From NCBI RefSeq assembly GCF_003473485.1, contig NC_053044.1, positions 36,150,091 through 36,214,090 on the forward strand: a DNA stretch of 64,000 bases. Reading direction: 5' to 3'. Both the position numbers and the translations under genes were made by a program. The DNA is from Medicago truncatula (Eukaryota > Streptophyta > Magnoliopsida > Fabales > Fabaceae). The notes beneath the pieces were generated by a model that saw nothing but the letters and a program-made list of their open reading frames with translations, was not told where the DNA came from and did no database searches. Shown piece after piece: positions 56,667-64,000 of the stretch (within the stretch, counting starts at the first letter, position 1; each line of letters starts with the position of its first letter).

Positions 56667-59364
56667 TTATTTACTAAGCTTCTCCTTCATCCTTTCAACA
56701 GCAGCCTTAATAGTTTCCTCGTCCTTGCAGAAAGTAAACCTGACTAGATTCTTTCCCTCTTCTGGATTCAAGTAAAATACACTTAAAGGTATTGCCGCCA
56801 CACCAATCTCCTTAATTAGATATTCACAAAATGCAACATCATTTTCATGTCCGAAAGGGGTGTGATCTGCAAGCACAAAAAAGGTTCCATTGGTTGGGAA
56901 TACCTTGAACCCAACAGCCTTCAACCCTTCAACCAAAATAGCTCTCTTTGCAATATAGTCCCTCTTTAGCTCCACATAGTAAGAATCTGGTGCTCTAAGT
57001 GCTGCTGCAGCCCCACACTGCAAAGGATGGGAAATTGAGAAAGCGATATAAGTGTGTGCCTGTCGCACTCCCCACATTAAGTGTGGAGGCGCTATGGCCC
57101 ATCCAACCTTCCACCCCGTTAAGGAGAATGACTTCCCCAATGAGTTCATTGTCACCGTCCGCTCGAACATTCCAGGCAAAGTAGCAATTGAAATGTGCTC
57201 CATATCGAATGCCAACTTATGATACACTTCATCAGTGAAAACCAGAACATCATTTTCAATGCAAAGAGATGCAACAGAATCGAGCTCCTCTCGAGTGAAC
57301 ATCTTTCCGGTAGGATTGTGAGGGGTATTTATAAGAATGGCACGAGTATTCTTTGAGATGGTGGACTTCAAATCATCAATCGGGACAGCGAAATCTGGAG
57401 GGCGCAGAGTAATGCTTTTTATATTTGCACCAGCCATGGATAAAGTGGCACCATAAGAATCATAAAAAGGAGCAAACAGAATAACCTCTTCACCGGGATT
57501 TATTAATCCTAATACAGTTGCAGCGATTGCTTCTGTGCAACCAGATGTAACAGTAATTTCGTTATCAGGATCTACAATTAGTCCAGTATCTTTCTTGAAT
57601 CTCTCAGCAATTGCAATGTTGAGATCTGGAACTCCAAAACCCCTTGCATACTGATTATTCCCATCCCTGATTGCTTGAATTGCTGCTTCCTTTACAAATT
57701 CTGGACCGTCAAAGTTGGGAAAGCCCTGACCAAGGTTTATAGCACCATGTGTGATGGCAAGCATACTCATTTGAGTGAAGATTGTTGTTTTGAACTGCTC
57801 TAGCTGTTTTGCAACCTAACAAACAAATGACAAGCAACAAAGGTCAATGTAAACACATGGCTTAATTATGAACAGTGAAGTTCTTTTTTCCCCTCGTCTT
57901 TTTCTACATTGTTTGTGACATTGTTAGATAAGATAACCAGATACTAATGTACATAACAGAACTAAACCCATAAATCACAGATACTAACACATTGAGATCG
58001 GTAATAATATGGAAAAATAAATAATTGAATGTAGCTACATTTGTCTGTGTTATGTAAATGTTTAACACCGACACGTGATGAAGTTCAGACGCGCCTTCAA
58101 TGTGAAGTGACGGTGCTACACAGAACCAAACTCTTCCTTGCAAATCCTCCACCCCCCCACTTAACTTTCTGATGGTTCTACAAGGTAAAAGCTAGCAAAT
58201 TGTACCAAATATACCTCTCAGTGAGAAACCCAGAAATTCAAGATGAAATATGTAACATTAATCAAACTAAAAGATAAGAAAAACAATTACTACGTGTTCT
58301 GGACTGGCCCAAGTTTCTCATCAACTCAAGGCCCACTACACAAAGGCCCAATTCAGCGGAATTCTTCCTCAGCCTCAGATCCTCTCCAATTCGTAACGGC
58401 TCCAACGGCTAGTAATGCTTCTCAACGGCCGCCGGATCCAAACATTGATGAGGCGTCAATGGTAACAACGGTACTCCATCACTCTCCAACGGCTCCTCTC
58501 TGGTGCCTACAGAAACCATCCTTTACCACAATGCAAGGTACACAATTCCTTCCACTTGATACCTCTCACTCTTTGCTCTCATACTAACTTGAGGATCGGA
58601 GTGTTTTCAGGTACCACCTCCTAACATTCATCTTGACGGACATTGTTCAAGTTCGGTCAATCCTTCTCAATCACGTAAGATCACTATGTGCCCAACAAAA
58701 CCGTAACAAGTAATTAACACTGTTGGGTCATGGGGGAACCCGGAGATCAACATATTGGATTTAGAGTAACCACACAAGTAGATTGAACACCATATATAAA
58801 CCAAAAACCTTAAGACATTAGATATGTGGGTTCTCTCACTTATATGTTGACATATAATTTGCAACAAAAATTTAAATCTTCATGTTAGTGTATTCTATGA
58901 AGCATTGACAGAGACACAACACTGATACACCACATACGCCGATAATTCTAAAAATGAATTAATTAAATGAATTTTATGTGCGACAGACACGACATCAGAC
59001 ACAACACTAACACAAACATTCGATCAAAAGTGTTGGTGCTATAAAGAGGGTATTACATTACATATACTAACAAAAGCAAATAAACAAATGCAAATAAATA
59101 GTAGGCCAAATTGAGGTGCATCCCCCAAAGCTAAAAATGGAAAGATGTAAAGGAAACAGTTACATGGGGCTACAACTTAGAAGCTAAATACACAATTATA
59201 TAATGCACTTCTATTAAAACAGAATATAGATGATAGCATAGCAGTAGTAAATGGATCCGAAAAGCGTAAGGTGAAAGGAATTGAAAAGTGGGAAGAGGAT
59301 GAACCTGCAAAGGATGACGTATTTTCTCAGAGGTGGTTTCATTTTCGGTTGAAACGATGGACAT
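56667..59364 (-). CDS. Aminotransferase class I/II, glutamine transaminase K/kynurenine aminotransferase type, copy 2 (probably cytosolic)
   Basis: Two exons on the minus strand, 59364-59305 and 57815-56667, in frame, 402 residues. All catalytic blocks of copy 1 are kept: NQYARGFGVPDL, NTPHNPTGK, TDEVYHKL, the PLP lysine K248 in NSLGKSFSLTGWK, and LVRFTFC. The protein is clearly a close paralogue of copy 1. It differs in exon 1: only 20 residues (MSIVSTENETTSEKIRHPLQ) precede the core, with no transit peptide, and the frame upstream of this ATG meets a stop before any other Met. An out-of-frame ATG at 59432 begins a 72-codon frame that overlaps this start; it could act as an inhibitory upstream frame if included in the mRNA. 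The 1.5-kb intron contains an extra block of about 740 bases (57876-58617) that is missing at the matching place in copy 3. Confidence 0.9.
58243..58587 (+). other. Unrecognised exon-like segment within the intron of copy 2
   Basis: An open frame of 114 codons, opposite in orientation to the host gene. Its codons are more GC-rich than the surrounding intron (for example around PTASNASQRPPDPNIDEAS), and it ends near a possible GT donor (atgcaag/gtacac). It has no recognisable domain. It lies in the block absent from copy 3 and could be gene sequence carried in by a transposon, or chance. Confidence 0.3.
58895..59046. repeat. Small element of the 'GTGTCCGACAC' family
   Basis: It begins near 'gaagcattgacagagacaca' and ends 'aaagtgttggtgctataaag', with inner 'cagacacgacatcagacac' words. 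It is related to the element in TFB2 intron 10. It lies in the intron of aminotransferase copy 2. Confidence 0.45.
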
Positions 59365-59563
59365 GGTAGAGTGGAAACCGAAGATTGGAGCTCTGGGATT
59401 TTGAGTAACAGTGGAAATGAAAAACCTGACATGTTATTGTATTTTATTATTGGATTGGATGGAGAATTAAATTATTCTAATCATGATATTGCGTCAACCA
59501 AAGTTTGCTGCAGACATGTGACGGACCAAATGGCCAACTTGTCCACAAATAAAATAAAAAAAA

Positions 59564-60514
59564 GGCTTAAATAGTGATGAAATTTCATCCAACCATTTGA
59601 TTTTTTATCCTTGAGTTTACTAATCCTCTCATTTTACCCTTGTAAAAATTAACCATTTAAAATTTCGTCCCTCTTCCAGATTAATCACTGCCACGTCATC
59701 AAATTAGCAAAATGGCATGGGAATGGACAAAAATACCCTCAAATTAATCTTCTTCACTCCTTCAAGCTTCCCTTGAGAAACCTGATTCATTTTTTCTTCC
59801 CTGAGAAATCATCAATCTCCCTGCTTCATTCTTTTTCTTCAAGTTTCCAAACAGAACACATGCAACAAAGCGATAGTGAAAAAAGAAAGTGAACCAATAA
59901 AGGAGAAGGAAGATGAAACCTCAATCCAGACGGAATTGGTAGTGCACGTGGTGGTTGCTGGAGGAAGGAGCTGCTCGCGGCGGTGCTCTGATCAAATATG
60001 ACGGTAACGGCGACGTAGATCGATTTGCGGCAGTGTTGAATGTGATTGATGTTGCAGCTATTTCCACTCATTTCTATAATTTTCCTTTCTCTTTCAAACA
60101 CATATTACCAGCCTTTGTTTTTGGATATGAGTGATGGATTTTGATGAGTTTGAACACGTTGATATTGGAAGGATTGACAATGAATTGATTTGGGTGTTTA
60201 AAATGAGAATTTTACAAAGGAAAGTGGAATTTGCGGTGTGGGTTGAAGGTTTTGTTTGGATTTGTTGAAGAAATGGAGGTTATGGGTGGATTATTAGTTG
60301 ATGATGAAGTGGAAGAGGATGAGGAAGAAGGAGGGGTATTTTTGTCCATTCCTATGTCATTTTGCTAATTTGATGACGTGGCAGTAATTAATTGGGAAGA
60401 GGGACGAAATTTTAAATGATTAATTTTTACAGGGGCAAAATGGAAGGATTAGTAAGTTTAGGGATGAAAAATCAAATGACCTATAATTACAGGGATGAAA
60501 TGCATATTTAAGCC
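59564..60514. mobile_element. Non-autonomous Mutator-like element with ~200-base terminal inverted repeats
   Basis: The left end 'ggcttaaatagtgatgaaat' and, in reverse, the right end 'ggcttaaatatgcatttcat' open an inverted repeat that runs for about 200 bases. Shared blocks include 'aaaatttcgtccctcttcc' and 'tgccacgtcatcaaattagc'. A-runs of eight flank both ends and may be the target duplication. The centre (about 59760-60300) is unrelated to the ends and has stretches of higher GC, with short frames but no recognisable gene. It lies about 200 bases upstream of aminotransferase copy 2. Confidence 0.75.
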
Positions 60515-60803
60515 TAAAAAAAACATAAACTAAAGGTGTTCAACTCACAAAAATATTAAAAGACGTTGGAGTTGGATTTGAACTTCGATACTGAGTTTTA
60601 AAAGTTTTTTGAGTTTTAATAGCTATTTACCATTTTGTCTATAAAAAAAAAATATAGAAAATATAATTAACACGGTTGAATTATATATGTATCAGTTATC
60701 ACGCTAGTCGGAGTACCCTTGCAACACAGTTGCACGGGGCAAGTCTGTCTTGGTTAGTTATATTGATTAATTTTAATTTCATAACCAATGATAAATATTA
60801 ATA

Positions 60804-61372
60804 GAGTAGTGATACAACTTTTGATGACAACTAATTTTCTCTCTCTCTTTTTATTGGTTAAAAACAATCAAGAGATAAAAAAGAAGAGAGAGAATAAGAG
60901 GATAATGTAAGTATGAGATAGAAAGTTGTCAAAAAGTTGTCACAAAGTGGTTGTACAACTGACAAACTTTATGGTACACCAAAAAATTTGAGTGTATTAA
61001 TACACTAAATCAATAAATTAATAGTTAAATGTATTATTTTCTGAAGAGAAAAATTGTTTTCTATCACCTATAATTATAATAATGAAATCTTATTTACCAA
61101 AAACATTCACAGAATAAAATTTAATTTTTCTGAATTTTTAGTACTCATACTAGAGAATTTTGATTATTTTTTACAATAAAATATAAAAAAAATTAGTATG
61201 ATTTTTATAAACAATGAAATGAAGTTTTTTCTTATGTAATGACATTTTCTAAAATATAAATATCAACAAATAACTTTTTATTTCATAAAAATAATAGTTC
61301 ATTTAAAGATTTGATAAACCATAATTTACAGGTATACCGTATAAGTTCTCGTACAAATATCATTTCTCATAC
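60804..61372. mobile_element. Second copy of the 31163-type MITE, split by another MITE
   Basis: 60804-60958 matches the body of 31163-31336 (GATACAACTTTTG, 'attggttaaaaacaat', 'gagagagaataagaggataa', GTGGTTGTACAA). The matching right end 'gtacaaatatcatttctca' reappears only at 61351-61369. Between them lies the element at 60959-61350. Confidence 0.75.
60959..61350. mobile_element. MITE of the 'CTATGGTACAC' family, copy 1
   Basis: It starts near 'acaaactttatggtacacc' and ends 'ggtataccgtataagttct', and shares most of its length with the copy at 63293-63701 ('aataaaatttaatttt', 'ataaacaatgaaatga', 'ttttctaaaatataaatat'). The target-site copy 'gtacaa' is present on both sides, within the older MITE it entered. 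Confidence 0.75.
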
Positions 61373-61983
61373 TAGTAATATTCTTTGTAAATTTGATAGA
61401 AATAAAGTAAGCAAGCAATGACTATCAAGCCATATTCTAACAGAGTCAAAAAGATACATCAATACGACAATGGTAAATACTAATAGTATTCTTTCAGTGT
61501 TACAAACAGAAAACTTCAAAAGCTTCCACTCCAAATGAATTGTCTTTACTCTGTTGCACAAACAGAAAATGAAATCAACTTCAAAATAAAGAAAGATTAG
61601 GCATATGTTTGTTTTCACAGTTAATTCATTCCCACCGTAAATTAACATTGAAGCTACGAATATTAACAAATTTATAGTTCTATTTATTACAAAAGATAGC
61701 AAATGAACTCAACACGAGAGAATAACAAACCAAGCCACATGTAAATGGCATTTGCTTAAACATTTCAGTTGCATAACTGCATAAGTAAATATAATGATAG
61801 AAGATATTTGTTCAAAATAGCAAAAGTTATAGAGAAAAACCTAAAAAGGGATCAAATCCCTTGAAACACAGTAGAATCCCTCATAGGATAAATCATTTGA
61901 CCACCAAACTGGACTTACAAAAGTCAAGGTGAAAAAAACGTCATGTAATTGCATGTTATATCACATGACATGATCATGCATAC
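61373..61983. other. Intergenic, 3' flank of aminotransferase copy 3
   Basis: No coding potential is seen; an open minus-strand frame here (61367-61702) is AT-rich and has no motif. Confidence 0.45.
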
Positions 61984-61986
61984 ATA

Positions 61987-63076
61987 TTATTTCCTAATTC
62001 TCTCCTTCATCCTCTCTCCTTCATCCTCTTCTGGATTCAAGTAAAATGCACTGCAAGGTATCGCCGCCACACCAATCTCCTTAATTAGATATTCACAAAA
62101 TGCAACATCATTTTCATGTCCAAAAGGGGTGTGATCTACAAGCACAAAAAAGGCTCCATTAGACGGGAATACCTTAAACCCAACAGCCTTCAATCCTTCA
62201 ACCAAAATAGCTCTTTTTGCAATATAGTCCCTCTTTAACTCCACATAGTAAGAATCCGGTGCTCCAAGTGCTGCTGCAGCCCCACACTGCAAAGGATGGG
62301 AAATTGAGAAAGTGATATAAGTGTGTGCCTGTCGCACTCCCCATGTTAGGTGTGGAGGCGCTATGGCCCATCCAACCTTCCACCCCAAATAACTTCCCTA
62401 ACGAGTTCATTGTCACTGTCCGCTCAAACATTCCAGGCAAAGTAGCAATTGAAATGTGCTCCATATCAAATGCCAACTTATGATACACTTCATCACTGAA
62501 AACCAGAACATCATTCTCAATGCAAAGAGATGCAACAGAATCAAGCTCCTCTCGAGTGAACATCTTTCCGGTAGGATTTAGAGGGGTATTTATAAGAATG
62601 GCACGAGTATTCTTTGAGATGGTGGACTTCAACTCATCAATCGGTACAACAAAATCTGGAGGGTGCAGAGTAATGCTTTTTATAATCGCACCAGCCATGG
62701 ATAAAGTGGCACCATAAGAATCATAAAAAGGAGCAAACAAAATAACCTCATCACCGGGATTTATAAATCCTAATGCAGTTGCAGCGATTGCTTCTGTGCA
62801 ACCAGTTGTAACAGTAATTTCTTTATCAGGGTCTACAATTAGTCCAGTATCTTTCTTGAATCTCTCAGCAATTGCAATGTTGAGATCTGGAACTCCAAAA
62901 CCCCTTGCATTCTGATTATTCCCATCCCTGATTGCTTGAATTGCTGCTTCCTTTACAAATTTTGGACCATCAAAGTTGGGAAAGCCTGCACCAAGGTTTA
63001 TGGCTCCATATGTGATGGCAAGCATACTCATTTGGGTGAAGATTGTTGTTTTGAACTGCTCTAACTGTTTTGCAAC
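61987..63076 (-). pseudogene. Aminotransferase copy 3, inactivated exon 2
   Basis: The region from 63076 down to 61987 matches exon 2 of copies 1 and 2 and begins at the same acceptor site. It is closest to copy 2. Two lesions are clear. First, eight bases (gttaagga on the plus strand in copy 2) are missing near 62387. This shifts the frame directly after the PLP lysine in NSLGK, so the frame from 63031 ends in unrelated sequence; the rest stays open in another frame (62388-61987). Second, 51 bases are missing in frame near 62020, removing the GKNLVRFTFCKDE block with the substrate-binding Arg. Other changes are H to L in NTPLNPTG and Q to A in NLGAGFPNF. No exon 1 is found up to the window end, although it may lie beyond 64000. 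Few stops have accumulated, so the loss looks recent. Confidence 0.9.
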
Positions 63077-63206
63077 CTAACAAACAAATGACAAGCAACA
63101 AAGATCAATGTAAACACATGGCTTAATTATGAACATTGAACTGCTCTAACCCCTCAACATTCATCTCGATGGACATTGTTCAAGTTCGGTCAATCCTTCT
63201 CAATCT
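63077..63206 (-). repeat. Duplicated intron sequence shared by aminotransferase copies 2 and 3
   Basis: 63077-63140 matches 57816-57880, and 63155-63206 matches 58618-58675 ('ggacattgttcaagttcggt' and 'caatccttctcaat'). The matches are collinear with the intron of copy 2 but leave out its central block. This shows that the duplication covered intron as well as exon sequence. Confidence 0.85.
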
Positions 63207-63283
63207 AAAGTATAACACTGATACATCCAACGCGGACAATGTTAAAAAGACTTAAATGTACTTTTAGTTCCCATGTTTTACCT

Positions 63284-63710
63284 TTCTTAAATGGCAAATT
63301 CTATGGTACACCCAATAAATTTGGGTGTATCGGTACACCAAGTCGTAAAATTAATAATAAATGAGTTGTTTTTTAGAAGAAAAATAATTATTTTCTATCA
63401 TTAACAATTAAGATAATTAAATTTTATTTACCAAAAGCTTCGACGAAATAAAATTTAATTTTTAAGAATTTTTATTACTCGTAACAATGAATATTGATTA
63501 TTTTTTATGACAAAATGTAAATTTTTTAATATGATCCTTATAAACAATGAAATGATGGTTTTTTTTTATGAAATGATGTTTTCTAAAATATAAATATTGA
63601 CAAATACCTTTTTATTTCATTAAAGTGATCGTTAATTTATATATTTTGTGAAACAAGAGTACCGATACACTCAAAATTGTGAGTGTACCATAGAAGTTCC
63701 CTTCTTAAAT
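63284..63710. mobile_element. MITE of the 'CTATGGTACAC' family, copy 2, with 9-base target duplication
   Basis: TTCTTAAAT flanks the element at 63284-63292 and 63702-63710. The body is 63293-63701. Its ends GGCAAATTCTATGGTACAC and, in reverse, GGGAACTTCTATGGTACAC are inverted repeats, followed by a subterminal palindrome (GGTACACC..GGGTGTATCGGTAC). A 9-base duplication is typical of Mutator-like elements. It is non-coding. Confidence 0.88.
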
Positions 63711-64000
63711 TGTTTTTAGTCTCCATCAATCTTGGTGATTTGTCACTCTCATTGATGATGTGGCAATGACGTGACATGTGTGTTGAATTATTTATGGGAT
63801 CTTGTTAACCGGTGCCCCACGTCACTAGTCAAGGAATCTATTAATAGAATTTTCTTTCTTGAAAATATAAACTGTCACTATTTATTAAGTAATAATTATA
63901 TTATTTTTTAATAAAAACTTACTTAATTTAGTGCTTAACCAATACTCCAGGGCACTGATTAACATTCTCCTTATTTATTTTCTATGTCAATAATAGAAAT
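63711..64000. other. Window end, no feature seen
   Basis: AT-rich DNA. Exon 1 of aminotransferase copy 3 is not in it. Confidence 0.5.

Noticed and set aside
1-64000. CRISPR array, operon, prophage or bacterial defence cluster
   Set aside because: No regularly spaced identical repeats with unique spacers, no operonic gene packing, and all genes are plant genes with spliceosomal introns or plant-specific domains.

Overview
This is a plant nuclear segment. It is AT-rich, its genes are split by GT-AG introns, and it is packed with MITEs, SINEs and remnants of retroelements. The intron-borne repeat families, especially the tRNA-derived SINEs and the many copies of a 'cataagctattt..' MITE, look like those of temperate legumes such as Medicago or Trifolium. 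That assignment is inference from pattern; no single feature proves it.

Layout. 1-4 kb: a 2.3-kb head-to-head inverted repeat built from deleted LINE copies, then a foldback element and an LTR-retroelement scrap. 4.4-8.2 kb: two minus-strand genes, a glutaredoxin-like plastid protein and a p24-delta cargo receptor. 8.6-12.9 kb: a SINE, a TRIM-like remnant and otherwise featureless DNA. 13.1 kb: an intronless DREB-type AP2/ERF gene on the plus strand. 14.6-16.1 kb: a tandem repeat and a foldback element. 18.1-22.2 kb: a 12-exon YbaK/ProX-domain gene whose introns hold three different transposons. 23.6-24.5 kb: an intronless RING-H2 ligase on the minus strand. 24.6-36 kb: a gene desert with scattered elements. 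36-37.7 kb: a membrane-anchored MORN-repeat protein on the minus strand. 39-40.6 kb: a complete Mutator-like element with target-site duplications. 46.2-51.7 kb: a 15-exon gene for TFIIH subunit TFB2, flanked by two direct copies of a 0.4-kb repeat. 53-63 kb: three tandem minus-strand copies of a class I/II aminotransferase of the glutamine transaminase K/kynurenine aminotransferase type. The third copy is a pseudogene within this window.

The protein-coding genes are ordinary housekeeping or regulatory genes and do not form one pathway. Their neighbourhood is probably ancient: from memory, p24-delta, DREB A-5, YbaK, MORN, TFB2 and the aminotransferase occur beside one another in different pairs at several Arabidopsis loci. 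I see no prokaryote-like system, CRISPR array or defence island. The most unusual items are the long LINE hairpin, the aminotransferase expansion with diverging N termini and lesions next to the PLP lysine, a GGGAGCCT motif array upstream of TFB2, and nested MITEs.

Exon boundaries were read by hand from GT-AG sites. All seven intact multi-exon models and single-exon genes keep frame from ATG to stop.
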